Under the pieces are notes generated by a model, which was not told the origin of the DNA, made no database searches, and was given only the letters and a program-made list of their open reading frames with translations. From Timema cristinae (taxonomy: Eukaryota > Arthropoda > Insecta > Phasmatodea > Timematidae): a DNA stretch of 64,000 nucleotides. The stretch covers positions 43,960,355-44,024,354 of the forward strand of contig JBCFYV010000012.1 in the NCBI GenBank assembly GCA_039000515.1. Direction: 5' to 3'. Every line of letters starts with the position of its first letter. Position 1 is the first letter of the stretch. The position numbers and the translations under genes were made by a program. Shown one piece after another: positions 11,391 through 22,915 of this stretch.

Positions 11391-12161
11391 TTAAAAAAAA
11401 TATTTTCATTAAATATAGAAGAAAAAGAAAAAATTTATTAAAAAAATATTTAAATTTTTTCAAACCAAAATAAACAAATAGAATGAACATTTTTAAAATT
11501 TAAAATGGGGGGATGTGAATTTATGGGAAAATTAAAATTTCAACCATTTATCGGTTTTAGGTAAAAAATTGAAAAAATTGGTAGATTGTGAATAGACCAC
11601 AAAAAAGCACAACATTTTTTTTTACAATTTTAAAAATAAAATATGAAGGGTCAAAAAAACACCATTCCAGAATTTTTAGGCAAAAAAAATTTTCTTTATA
11701 GTGAGGTATATAATAGGGGCTTTGGGAAATGGCGGGGAAATTATGAAAGATTTGTATTAATTTTAAAGTTTAAAATTTGGGTTAAAAAAGAACTAATTAA
11801 AATTTTAAAAAAATAATTTTAAAAGTTTCTAAGTGTGTTATGAAATTTAAATTTCTCGCAACCACCCTAAAAAATGAAAAATTTAAATTTTGAATATTTG
11901 AAAATTTTAAAATTTTGGGTTTCCCAAAAATAGAGTTTTTAAAATTTTTTAAGGCCAATAGAAAAAAACCTTCTCATTGTAAAATTTAAAAATTTAATTT
12001 AGTTTTAAAAAGTAAATGTATTGCCCCGATAATTGAAATGAAAGTCCGAAAATAATGGAAATTTTAAAATTTAAATTTCAGGAGATATAAGAGCTTGAAG
12101 TTAATAAAATCTAATATAGGACACTATTTTCAGTGTGTTGAATTTTTTGAATCGGAAGGGG
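11391..12161. other. very AT-rich low-complexity DNA
   Basis: Long runs of A, T and AAATTT-type words up to the assembly gap. No gene seen. Confidence 0.6.
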
Positions 12162-12261
12162 NNNNNNNNNNNNNNNNNNNNNNNNNNNNNNNNNNNNNNN
12201 NNNNNNNNNNNNNNNNNNNNNNNNNNNNNNNNNNNNNNNNNNNNNNNNNNNNNNNNNNNNN
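12162..12261. other. assembly gap (100 N)
   Basis: Exactly 100 N, the usual placeholder for a gap of unknown size. Reading frames that cross it are artefacts. Confidence 0.98.
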
Positions 12262-12364
12262 CCTCGCTTGTTCGTCGTCCTGGAAAAAAGAAGATCAAGA
12301 AACAAGTTTTGTTATAAATCATATATGTGAAAGAAGAATCATCGGGAAATCTTTCTTCACTATG

Positions 12365-12680
12365 TATGTTTGATTCAAACAGGGGTATAAGCTGTGTATT
12401 TCAGACAAGAATATAGAAATATTTGATTCAGACGAAAGTATAATCATGTGTGATTCAGACATAAAAATAAATATGTGTGATTTAAACAGGCGTATAATCA
12501 TCTGTGTCCAAGACAAAAGTATGTAAGTATTTGATTTAAATAAGGGTAAAACCATGTATATTTCAGACAAGAGTTTGTACATATTTTATTTAAACAGGGG
12601 TATACCAATGTATTTTTTATAGAGGAGTACAGAAATTTGTGATGCAGACAGGAGAATACCAATGTGTGTTTTATACATAG
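12365..12680 (+). repeat. diverged minisatellite
   Basis: Alternating ~27-33 bp half-units of the type TTTGATTCAGAC-x-GTATA and TTTCAGACAAGA-x-GTA repeat across the block (for example TTTAAACAGGGGTATA and TTTGATTCAGACGAAAGTATA). The units are heavily diverged. Confidence 0.6.
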
Positions 12681-12829
12681 ATTATTCAGTATTGGGTGAA
12701 GATACTGGTAATTTTAGGGAATATTTAGGCTTGCAAGGCTTTGCATTTAAGGTCCTCGTTTTTTGTAAATTTAGCTAATATAAAAAATTTATGCTTAATT
12801 AGTACCAGGGTTATACGCATATTAACATC

Positions 12830-13010
12830 ATTGAGGTAGAAAAGAGTAAGTTAAAATATAGAGGAAACGTATCAGAATTTGAGTAGTAAGCTATTTTGGA
12901 AAAAATTAATTCAATAGACCCTATCGGTATTAGAAAACTGTTCTTCCCATCATCAGTAATCTAGTATATAGCAATAGTGAAGCCTAGGACTTTGAATTCT
13001 CCAAAACGGG
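12830..13010 (-). repeat. degenerate SINE-A relic
   Basis: CCCATCATCAGTAATCTAGTATA matches the reverse of the SINE-A head region (compare CCCCGTCATCAGTAGTCCAG near 52787). The rest is eroded. Confidence 0.4.
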
Positions 13011-13432
13011 CTATTAAATATTATGTTATGAGGTGGCATATGATGTTTTTTACACAGTTTTAGAAAGTCATTTGGTACATAGCTTATTAAAATTGTCAAT
13101 CATTTCAATCTGATGGTCAATCAAAGGATTTTTTGGTTTATAGTTCATCTCAAATTAATTGTGATTAATCGAATAACAAGGTTATTTTTTTAAATTTTGA
13201 CACATATTGTGAGTCTAATGTCTTAAAACACGTGAACCCCATCTATTTTCTATAAATATAATGTGATATTGAATAGTGCATTGATTTGTTTTCTATAAAA
13301 CTTTTCACCAAGGGAAATAATCAACTTGAAATCCAAAGAAAAGTATTAAGACTGTAGGACGATGAGAACATCGAGGAAGCGAGTTCTACTGTCAACAAAG
13401 CTAGTATTACCTTTCTCAACATGGTTGATCTT

Positions 13433-14470
13433 AAAATGATGCTTCCATCATCCATCTTTCTCGTGTAAGATCATCTAGTAAAATACACCGAGGTTCATAA
13501 AAGGATGCTTTCACTATCCACCCTCCCGTGTAAGATCACCTAGTAAAATACACGTAGGGTCATAAAATGATGCTTTCATTATCCACCCTCTCGTTTAAGA
13601 TCACCTAGTAAAATACACAGAGGGTCATAAAATGATGCTTTCATTATCCACCCTTCCATGTAAGATCACCTAGTTAAATACATTGAGGGTATTAAAATGA
13701 TGCTTTCATTATCCACCCTTCCATGTAAGATCACCTAGTAAAATACACCGAGGGTCTTAAAAGTATACTTTCATTATCCACTCTCCCGTGTAAGATCACC
13801 TAGTAAAATATATTGAGGGTCATAAAAGGAAGCTTTCATTATCCACTCTCCCGTGTAAGATCACCTAGTAAAATATATTGATGGTCATAAAAGGATGCTT
13901 TCACTATCCACCCTCCCGTGTAAGATCACCTAGTGAAATACACCGAGGGTCATAAAATGATGCTTTCACTATCCACCCTCCGTGTAAGATCACCTAGTGA
14001 AATACACCTAGGGTCATAAAATGATGCTTTCATTATCCACCCTCTCGTGTAAGATCACCTAGTAAAATACACCGAGGGTCATAAAAATGATACATCTTGT
14101 GAATGTTGGAATGCCAGGTCACCACCGTGGTTCGGATTCCACGTTAAACTGTAGGTCCTTCATTTCATCTCACAATCAACCTACCATTACACATTAGCGT
14201 AAGTGCGTATAACCCGAACGGGTAGTAAGACGCGGTGCTAATAATAATAATAATAATAACATAAAATGATGCTTTCATTATCCACCATTCCATGTAAGAT
14301 CACCTAATAAAATACACCGAGGGTCTTAAAATGATGCTTTCATTATCCACCCTCCCATGTAAGATCACCTAGTAAAATACACCGAGGGTCATAAAATGAT
14401 GCTTTCATTATCCACCCTTCCATGTAAGATCACCTAGTAAAATACACCGATGGTCCTAAAAGGATGATTC
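13433..14470 (+). repeat. 65-bp minisatellite array, about 13-14 units
   Basis: Units of 64-66 bp carry AAAATGATGCTTTCATTATCC, a GTGTAAGATCACCTAGTAAA core and CACCGAGGGTCAT. Unit starts fall at about 13433, 13499, 13564, 13629, 13694, 13759, 13825, 13891, 13956 and 14020, then, after a SINE insertion, at 14263, 14328 and 14393. Copies differ by only a few bases. No protein-coding sense is evident. Confidence 0.92.
14092..14260 (+). mobile_element. SINE-B 3' part inserted in the minisatellite
   Basis: Reads from CTTGTGAATGTTGGAATGCC to the shared tail GGGTAGTAAGACGCGGTGCT and (ATA)n. It interrupts the 65-bp array, with ATAAAAATGAT (14081-14091) before it and ATAAAATGAT (14261-14270) after it, a likely target-site duplication. 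The tail is nearly consensus, so the insertion is relatively young. Confidence 0.85.
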
Positions 14471-15099
14471 TTAACACCCCTGTGGCGAGGAGAACCTTTT
14501 CCTTGGCATCCCTGTGAGGCGCGCGACATATTTACAGGAGGAGACCATCTCTTGACACGACTCAAAGGGTTAAAAGCAGAGTTGTGGATGTATCTCCCTC
14601 CGCAGAAGGACCCCCCCCCTCCCTTCTCTTTAACACACCCTCACCCCTTGACGACCGTGAGATGGGAAACAGTCGCCCCGTCCTCTCCCGACCAAATAGA
14701 GGTGAGAGGGTTCTGAGGGCTTCTGCACCCTGCAGCTTGAATATCTCTGTCATCCTAAAAAAAAAAAAAAGGGAAGATTTACCTGTTTATGACCCAAAAC
14801 CGGAACAAACAAATTCCCCCCTATCCACTCCTATTTCTTTGAATCTTTGCTTCACTTATTTTATCTGCCCAAAATAGCGTTTTCATTTCCGGTTTCATTG
14901 ATTGGTTTTATTTTCACCATATGTTTTGGCTTTCATTTTGAAATAATATTAAATATACGTGGTCAGTTATATATTCTTGTATGGTTTGAAAGAGTGAGAG
15001 GAGAGTGACTATAAGTTTTGTTAAATCTAAATTATTTTTATTATTCTTTTCTCATCATTGTCTTACAAGAAAAAATAACGTGAAATATATATTTAATTT
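14471..15099. other. GC-richer unique segment
   Basis: Pyrimidine-rich and more GC-rich than its surroundings (14471-14760), with C runs near 14610. Open frames exist on both strands (for example 14584-14877) but show no domain. It may be a fragment of an unrecognised element. Confidence 0.35.
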
Positions 15100-15290
15100 C
15101 AGGTTTTGATATTCTCAGGACGCGTCAATAGGCTCTTTGAACAAAGGTTCAGGTTAATCTGGTATAGTTTGTTTGTACGGGAAGGTCATGGTTCAAATCC
15201 CAGCTTGCGATAATAGGAGTTTATATTGCTAAATGGTTTCACAATCTATCGCTTTTATAAATTAAACCTTTCTTACTACTAGATACCCCA
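15100..15290 (+). repeat. degenerate SINE-A-like copy
   Basis: A B-box-like GGTTCAAATCCCAGC preceded by a diverged A-box region and followed by TTGCTAAATGGTTTCACAATC, as in the SINE-A body order. Confidence 0.45.
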
Positions 15291-15329
15291 ATATTATTAT
15301 TATAATGCGTGCAGTACGGACGGATAGTC

Positions 15330-15546
15330 AAGATACAGGATATATATATATTTATATATATTTATATATGATATATATATATATATATATGATATATATT
15401 TATATATATGATATATATATATATTATTATATATATATTATATATTATATAATGATATATATATTTATATATATGATATATATATTTATATTATATATAT
15501 ATTATATGATATATATATTATAATATATATATATTATATATATATA

Positions 15547-15596
<50 letters not shown>

Positions 15597-15895
15597 ATAT
15601 TATATGATATATATATTATATAATATATATATATATATAAATATATATATATTATATGATATATATATTTATATATATATTTATATAATATATATATTTA
15701 TATATATGATATTATATATATATTATATATATATATATGATATATATATATATATATTTATATATGATATATATATATATTTATAATATATATGTATATA
15801 TTTATATATGATATATATTTATATATATGATAAATATATTTATATATATATTTTATATATATTTATAATAAATATATATGTATATATATATAACT
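15330..15895. repeat. (TA)n-rich low-complexity block
   Basis: About 560 bp almost entirely of TA dinucleotides with interspersed TTTA, GATA and ATTA. Frames rich in Ile and Tyr here are artefacts. Confidence 0.95.
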
Positions 15896-16869
15896 ATCTT
15901 ATTAGATAAATAAATAAATTACTCCTTAGATAAACTATGAACTGAAGTATTATGCTTTTGGTATTTATAATACAAGTTTATATTTTGAATTTGTTTATTT
16001 ATGTTAAACTATTGGGTATTACAAACTGTAATCTATCTAATATTCAAAACGAGACGAATAGGATAACTCATAAAATTCACCAAATTCTGTGTTATGATGA
16101 GAATAGTAGAAAATTAACTTCGTTGTATTTGTTGAAAATTTCAAAACAACAGATATGAGTCGAAATCTGCCATAACCAACTTTAAAAGTAATCGTTAAAG
16201 TTATTAGTTAATTTTAAGAATTTATAATTTTAAGCAGTACAAAAGTTAAATTGAGTGTGACTATTGTGAAAAGCACTCTGTCTTCTGGCACTAGTTAGAT
16301 TTAGTTCACGTGTCAACTTAGGGTGGTTTATTTCACCCATTAAAGCCATTAGTCCTAATTTTGAAAGAGTTTAACTTGGCTTGTTAGTTTAGCTAATATA
16401 TTTTTCTGTGGTAATTTATGGGGTATTGCATTATTTCTTGCTATATTTTATAAATGTATCTGAAATTATTAGTTAATTGTATTATTGTACATCCAAATTA
16501 CTGAGTAATAATGAAAGGCAACATAACATTTAAAAAAGACTTAGTTCAGTTCTTGATATCATAGTAAAATTTACACTCTTGAGCTATTATAGAGAGTTTA
16601 GTCTTAAATGTACCTTTTCATTTATGATACGTTTGAGGCAATGTTTACCCCTTCTCTAAATCTTAATACTTAACCGGGATATTCTCAAAAATATACTAAT
16701 GTTGTAGAAATAAGAAAAGTTAAAATTGAAAGGAAGTATACCTACATTTTCAGGAAAGATAGTGAGAACCCAATTATGAAAAACTTCCCTTGATACAACC
16801 CGTTAGGGATATGAACACTGAACTGCCCATTACCGTCAAACCCGACTATATAAGCTTTCTATTTAGCCC
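15896..16869. other. AT-rich spacer
   Basis: No gene or clear repeat seen. A 68-codon frame at 15952-16158 has no recognisable motif. Confidence 0.5.
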
Positions 16870-16883
16870 ATGTGTCCACTGAT
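16870..16883. repeat. 14-bp target-site duplication, left copy
   Basis: ATGTGTCCACTGAT occurs here and at 18890-18903, bracketing the truncated Jockey copy. Confidence 0.75.
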
Positions 16884-16889
16884 CAGTAT

Positions 16890-18404
16890 AGATAAAGCAA
16901 ATGCTTAGCACTTTCACTTGAAGACCAGTTCAAACCAAATCCAATACACGACCGAAATTTCAATAGGGACGTCACAAGAACAGTTTACAACTTATTCCAG
17001 AGACCAATAACAGACTTGCCAGCCCCCGTCACGGAGCAGGAACTTCGAACCGACATAAAAACCTAAAACTGAACAAGGCACCCGGACTTGATGGAGTACA
17101 ACACGAGTTGCTAAAGAACGTGCCTGAAGTAGCGATATCTCATCTCACACAGATCCTTAATGCGGCCCTCAGCATTGTTTACTTTCCAATTGCCTGGAAA
17201 GAGGCCAAGGTGGTATCTATACCGAAGCCGGGCAAGAACCCCATCTTTCCTCAGAACAGCTTACTAAGCTAAGCTAAGCTTACTAAGTACTACAGGAAAA
17301 CTTTATGAAACACTAGTTCTCAAGAGATTAAAACGACATTCTGAACAACATGCAATAATACCGGACTTCCAATTTGGTTTCAAAAATCAACACTCAACTA
17401 TCCACCCACTTCTGAACTTCGTCGAAGATGCCACAGACAGCTTTAACAACAAACAATATCTATTAGCAATATTCTTGATATTGAAAAAGCTTTTGATAGG
17501 GTGTGGCATCTCGGCCTTATCCAAAAACTGATAACACTCAACTTTCCTCAGGGTATTATACATTTAATATACAGCTACCTGCGCGATAGGAATTTTCGAG
17601 TCTCAGTCGAGGGCACATTGTCGGGGAAAGTTCGAGCGGAGGCGGGAGTACCGAAAGGGTCCGTGCTAGCCCCCTTCCTCTACAAATTTACGTGGCGGAC
17701 GTCCCAACCAAGGTTAATATGACAATAAGACTATTTGCTGACGACATCCTGATTTATACTAGATAAAGAAATGTATACTACGCGTCATTAGCGATGCAGC
17801 GATACTGAAGACCTTTGAATCTTGGCTCTCCAAGTGGAGGATCAAAGTCAACGCGACCAAATCTGCCGCCCTGGTCGTAGCTAGAAGAAGGCAAGTACCG
17901 CCGACCAATTTTACACTTAACGATGAGGAGATACCTTTCAAAGACGATACTAAATACTTAGGAATTCACATTGACAAAAAACTAACATGGGCGAAGCATG
18001 TCACTGAAACAAACAGGATAGAGATGGCAGTGTTTATACAACTCTACCCTCTGCTGAAGGGAACCCGACTAACTCAACGAGCGAAGTTTACAATATTCAA
18101 AGCCATCATACAACCAATATTACTCTACGGCTGTGTAGCGTGGGGGTATGCAGCCAGGACACACTGCAACAAACTACGGACAGTACAAAATCGAATTCTC
18201 AGAACAATAACTGGAGTGGACTTACGCACAAGGATTGATCATCTCCACGCCATGACCCGGAACAAGTTACTCACTGAGCTCTTTCAGGACTTCAGAATTA
18301 AATTCTACGGAAAATCAGCTAACCACGAGAATCCCATCATAAGTGCACTAGGGGACTACGATGTAAATGAGCGAAGAACTTACAAACGCCCGAGATTGGA
18401 GTAG
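16890..18404 (+). pseudogene. Jockey reverse transcriptase relic
   Basis: Translation in alternating frames gives DKANALALSLEDQFK at the start, then LNKAPGLDGVQHELL, LDIEKAFDRVWH (motif A, GAT at about 17477), AEAGVPKGSVLAPFLY and LFADD (17731-17745). It continues through KYLGIHIDKKLTW, PILLYGCVAWGY and finally TYKRPRLE before TAG 18402-18404. Frameshifts and stops are scattered; one frameshift follows FLYK near 17685. At 17260-17287 the conserved block normally read as YRPISLL is replaced by a short duplication (CTTACTAAGCTAAGC repeated). Compared with the full-length copy, the protein is recognisably homologous throughout. Confidence 0.88.
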
Positions 18405-18889
18405 AGACAGATTCACCCACAACTTCACTTTCACATTTTCATACATCATAAAGTGTACATTTACTAATCAACCATGTAATTCTTTTTCAGAAATCACTCA
18501 CACCTTCACAATTCAATCACATCCATCATTCATTTCTTGTAAAAAATTTCATAAATTCACTTTTTTTTTCAATCTCATTCCATGAGGATAAGGGTTAGCG
18601 TATGCTGCCTGTAACTCACAAAGCAATACAGCCTTTTCACAGGTGACCTATCTTGGCACTTCTGTCAAGGTGGATATCTTGTGTTGGGCTACAGACAACT
18701 CAAACCGTGTACTTTGTACAATCAATTTATTGGTACCAAGTCATATGTTATCTAAAGTTCATGCAACGAGGATAAGAGTCTTGACAACAGCCTGTAACTC
18801 GCATATCAAATCAGCCAATGCTTCTCCATCTTGTCAATGTAATTGTTGGCAAGTGGGGAGGTAACGGCAACAGGGGAAACCCAACCCAA
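18405..18889 (+). other. 3' UTR of truncated Jockey
   Basis: CA/CT-rich, with a CCATGTAATTCTTTTTCAG block shared with the full-length copy. It includes a partial internal duplication: GAGGATAAGGGTTAGCG and GAGGATAAGAGTCTTGA, each followed by GCCTGTAACTCRCA about 20 bp on, at about 18583 and 18769. Confidence 0.55.
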
Positions 18890-18903
18890 ATGTGTCCACT
18901 GAT
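18890..18903. repeat. 14-bp target-site duplication, right copy
   Basis: Second copy of ATGTGTCCACTGAT (first at 16870-16883). Confidence 0.75.
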
Positions 18904-19167
18904 GCAGCTTGGAAGAACATTACCTACCTCGAAAGGATGTAAGAGTATTAAATCAACATATATACTTTCATAGACTAGACCCTATGCTCTACATCCGTCA
19001 CTTGAAATATGGTGTAGTTTTGGATATATGTAAGAGAAATATGTGACTTTTGTGAGGGTTAAATCTACTATCAATAGAGTAGGTTTCTGGAGAAAGAACG
19101 TTCAGAAAATACAAAATTTGTTAGTGGCAGCATATTTATTATTTCCTAGTTTTATTTATATTAAACC

Positions 19168-19410
19168 ACCCACTTCGGTGACAGCATAGTCCAAGGCGCT
19201 ATTCTTGCAGTAGACTAGAATGCTGAAGACGGGGAGATTGAGAATTGGATCTAGGTCGGTTGTACTGAGAGTGTTTTTCCACTTTCCCTCCATGAAAATG
19301 TGGGTGCACTTTCTATAAATATAGATTTATTAAAACCATTAGCATAATTAGAACATAAGTATATTACTCGAACGGGTAGTAAGACGTGGGGGGTAAAATA
19401 AATAAAATAA
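19168..19410 (+). mobile_element. SINE-A copy
   Basis: The head CACTTCGGTGACAGCATAGTCC is A-box-like and GAGAATTGGATCTAGG is a decayed B box. The body CCACTTTCCCTCCATG is followed by the tail CTCGAACGGGTAGTAAGACG and an A-rich end. Moderately diverged. Confidence 0.75.
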
Positions 19411-21839
19411 AAAATTGCATTTTTTTAAGGGTAGGCCTTTTGATATTATACCTTAAAAGTTATCGTTGAAGATCACATGACTCGACGTATTGCTGCAGTA
19501 TATAATAATTATTTATTAATTTCTTTAATTGACAAAAACATTTCCTTTTAAATAAACCAGATGCATTCCGGATTCATTAAGGTTCATCCTAGTGAGTAAA
19601 TTATATTTAAACTTATTTTGGCTTTAGCGAATCCTTAAAGCCTGGTCCAAACACCTCTGATATATTAGATTCGTGTTCTATTGGGGTTGAAAATTAAATT
19701 TTTCTTTTGATTCGTTATGTAGTATTGTAATTATTCATATGATGGTAGGGACCGAATTTATTGCTACACAATCTAAGGTATTAGTCTCGCAAATTTGATG
19801 TTTAAAAAGTGATCAAAGCTCAAATCTCAGATGGGTGCAATGGTTGGGCCTTCCCAAAAGTAAGAACACCTGTGATTTTTCCATCCTGTCTACAAGCTAA
19901 TTCCAACGCCTTCCCACAAGAATATCCTTCTCATTCCTTCTTCTTAAAAAAAGCGTTAAATCAATTTGTAAAATTTGATAATAAATGGAATTGTAAATGT
20001 TTATATAATTGGTATAGTGTATTGCAACTTAAAGAAACTTTTTTGTTTATTATATTATTTAAAATATAAATTTGTGTTAAGCCTAGTATTTACAGAAAAC
20101 ATTATATCTGAGCCTATAGTAAAAGTAAAAATGAGTCACATTTCAACTTTATTTATTTGTTGAAATTTTATTTCTCAGGCCAGCAAGAGGAAGTAGAAAG
20201 AAGTAAACAAAATTGTTAATTCTTTAGTGACATGTCTTCTGCTCCAGTTTTCGACGACTGTCATAGAGTCGGCCACCGCAGGAGAAGATATGCTATCAAT
20301 GGAGAACCATCGTGAATGGTACAAAAAGAGTTATTTTGTTGGAGAGGGTTTTAAAGAGTGGGCGAGCGAACGAAGATGTAAGGAAAATAAATGGTGAAAG
20401 GGTTAGGAAAAAAAAAGATACAGAAAGGGAAACTCATTCTTATATGTTATGGGAGAACGAAAAACAATTTTTTTCCTTACATCTATTTCAATTCTTGTCA
20501 TCTTTATCAATAACATCTTCACAGGATGCTTGCAGTCTTCAAGGATTAACATTTCGCATTTACTTTCCTCTTTTCATATATGTCTATCATTCTGTATCTG
20601 TCGTACCAGAAACGTTCATAATTATATCTAAGATCTAATATTTAGGCTATTCTACTTTATAGACAAAGTATTGGATTTGAAGAAATATATTTGATAATTT
20701 AAAACATACTTTAATGTATGATGTAAAAACAAATATGTGTACATGCTGTAAATATTACAAGTTGTAAAACATATAAAATTCTGTTTATGATTACCTATTG
20801 ATATTAAAATAAGATATGATCTACATATTTAAAAGATTTTATATTTGTACAAAGATAATTCCTATTTGAATAGTCGTTATTGATGTGAATTTCAAAAGAT
20901 TTATAAAATTATTATTAATACCTTCATAGATATCCATGGAAATTATTTATAAATGTAGTTACACTGGTTCTAAGTTTAAAGCATACACAACTTTTTAATT
21001 GGACTATGTTTATTTATATAGTCAACTGCTTGAACAATGGTATTCCTATATGAATAAAACATAACATGCTATCTTGGTTGGACTCGATTTTGCATCCAGA
21101 GCATTTTTTTTTTTAATATAATAAACTAACAACTATATGTTTATATTTTTAATCGCCGGGAAATAAGTTAGCCTAATAATATATGTGGCAAGATGCTATT
21201 TAACCGTGGTATTAATGTTAAAGTAAACATTATTAATTTAATTTATAGTCCAGAAAATATAAAGTCATACATTATGTACTTAATTTTATTTTATGGTCTT
21301 CTTAATTGGATACACACACACACACACATGAGTCCTTTGGCATGAGGTCATGAGGTCAGTTTAATTTTATTTGGTTTTCCAGTAGCAGAGTGTCGGAGTT
21401 TAAAATGCCAGTTTTTACTTAGTGATTTTCCACCTTCACATTACGAGATTTCTTCCTTTAATTTCTAACTTCTTAATCCTTATTACATTATTGTAAATAT
21501 ATGTGACTAGTCCGTATGGGCACTTGGTGGTAGTACTTAAAATTTGTTTTCCTTATATGTTTTAGTATAGTCAAATCCGAATGGGTAAAACATTTTAGAA
21601 TAATTAATTGATTAATCTTATTATTAAAAATTTACAAAAGGTCATATTAAATAACATAAAATGCCCAGATAAAACTTTTCTTCAAAAATGATACTCGAAG
21701 TTTACCTATATGCATTCGAAGATAAATAAATAAAAGAAAATCTATTAATTTTATAATTTCTCATACTGATAAAGTATTGTAATCTTGAGAAATCTTAGCC
21801 TCAACCGAATAAATTTGTTTTCATAATTCTTTAGTGCTA
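19411..21839. other. AT-rich spacer
   Basis: No gene recognised. Frames at 19809-20069 and 20312-20638 have no familiar motif. A short (CA)n tract lies at about 21311-21328. Confidence 0.45.
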
Positions 21840-22911
21840 ATGTCTGATTTGCCAGTGTTCTTGTTTTTACTTCAATTTTTTGCACCAGCCATGTTGGAGA
21901 CACCGTCGTAATACTGTTTTCGTAGATAGTCTAGTCAAACCTGTGTGATGCTTCTCAAGTCATTGATGATGTTTCATAAGATCCAATGAACACCCTATAA
22001 ATATTGAATTTGTCGTGATCTACAGTGCCGATATTTTTTGACACTTGCTTCTTTTTTCTAATTTCAGGTGTTTTATCCACTATTAGAGCAAACTCTCTTC
22101 TATTTCTTATAGTTTCAAACACACTGCAAAAAATATACTGATAAATTATGTTTAAGATTATTTTTTTGCTATCAGATGAAGTGTATACTTTTTCTTGGAT
22201 CGATAAATTTCAAGTTATGGAATAACATTTTCCATCAAGAGGAGAAGTTGAATGAAATTTCATTCATCACTGTCCTGAGCCCTAAATGCTAATCCTGAAG
22301 TGCTAAGAACAAAGTAGAAGTTATTACGCTTTTAAATCAACCCAGTTTTAAGTCAAATCGTGGATTTCTTGTTGTGAAACCATATATACTACCGTTGTAC
22401 TTTTTTAAAGAGCTTTTAACTTAATTACCCATTATTTGTTATGAAGGGAAACTTCTTGCTTTTTAAACTTATGGGATACTTTCTTTCATTTATTATTTCC
22501 TTATGAAGTAAACGTTTCATGATTTGATTCACAGTCAACAAGGTTTGTCTTCAGAGTTTGTACTCAAAATAAACAAAACACTTTTTCATGGTTTGTATTA
22601 AAATTAATCCAAGGATGATCTTTATACCAATGATTTTGGAAATGATTATTTTTCTCACCTTGATTCATTGGTATAGAATTTGAAGGTTGATGGGGCTTTT
22701 CAACAGAGGCAAATAAATATTTTTGTTAAATTTGAAAAGGTTCAGGTTGCACACGTGAAAATTAAAGGGCTTTTCAATAGACGCAATATTTTCATGTTTA
22801 ATTTAAAAAGAGTCAGGTTGAACCTCTAAGGTTGATGGGGCTTTTCAACAGATGTAATATCTTCTTTTTCAGTTGGAAAAGACACAGGATTGACATTTAG
22901 AACTGGAAGAT
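21840..22911 (-). pseudogene. hAT-type transposase relic with TTF-type zinc finger
   Basis: Reads on the minus strand from high to low coordinates. After an N-terminal segment with ~80-bp tandem repeats (22687-22905), WYKDHPWINFNTNHEKVFC (about 22575-22640) resembles the TTF-type finger that opens ZMYM1/ZNF862-like hAT transposases. Further on come ALIVDK (about 22070-22092, compare FSIIVDE) and QYYDGVSNMAGAKN (21889-21916, compare CYDGASNMSG), which are typical of the hAT catalytic region. Stops and frameshifts interrupt it, and no catalytic C-terminus or dimerisation region is visible. A splice-acceptor-like CAG after a pyrimidine tract lies at 22912-22914 on this strand, just before the first coding-like block. 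The family assignment rests on remembered motifs. Confidence 0.62.
22687..22905 (-). repeat. three ~80-bp tandem repeats within the hAT relic
   Basis: GGGCTTTTCAACAGA / GGGCTTTTCAATAGA / GGGCTTTTCAACAGA at about 22691, 22760 and 22838, each with a following GGTTGA or GGTTGCA. On the minus strand they encode a repeated SVEKPHQP / SIEKPFNF-like peptide. Confidence 0.65.
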
Positions 22912-22915
22912 CTGA

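Larger units (their letters stand above)
16884..18889 (+). mobile_element. 5'-truncated Jockey-type retrotransposon
   Basis: About 2 kb, starting abruptly in the region between endonuclease and reverse transcriptase and running through RT, C-terminus and 3' UTR. It is flanked by a perfect 14-bp direct repeat. The 3' terminus has GGCAACAGGGGAAACCCAACC, similar to GGCAAACAAGGGAGC at the end of the full-length copy, and likewise lacks poly(A). It is the same family as 367-5301 but a diverged subfamily. 5' truncation is the usual outcome of incomplete reverse transcription. Confidence 0.8.

Noticed and set aside
12095..12373. Frames spanning the N run
   Set aside because: They exist only because N translates as X; the gap size is unknown.
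13433..14470. CRISPR-like array
   Set aside because: The whole 65-bp unit is repeated with no unique spacers, in a eukaryotic context; it is a minisatellite.
15305..15786. Open frames rich in Ile and Tyr
   Set aside because: They are translations of the TA-rich block, with no codon constraint.
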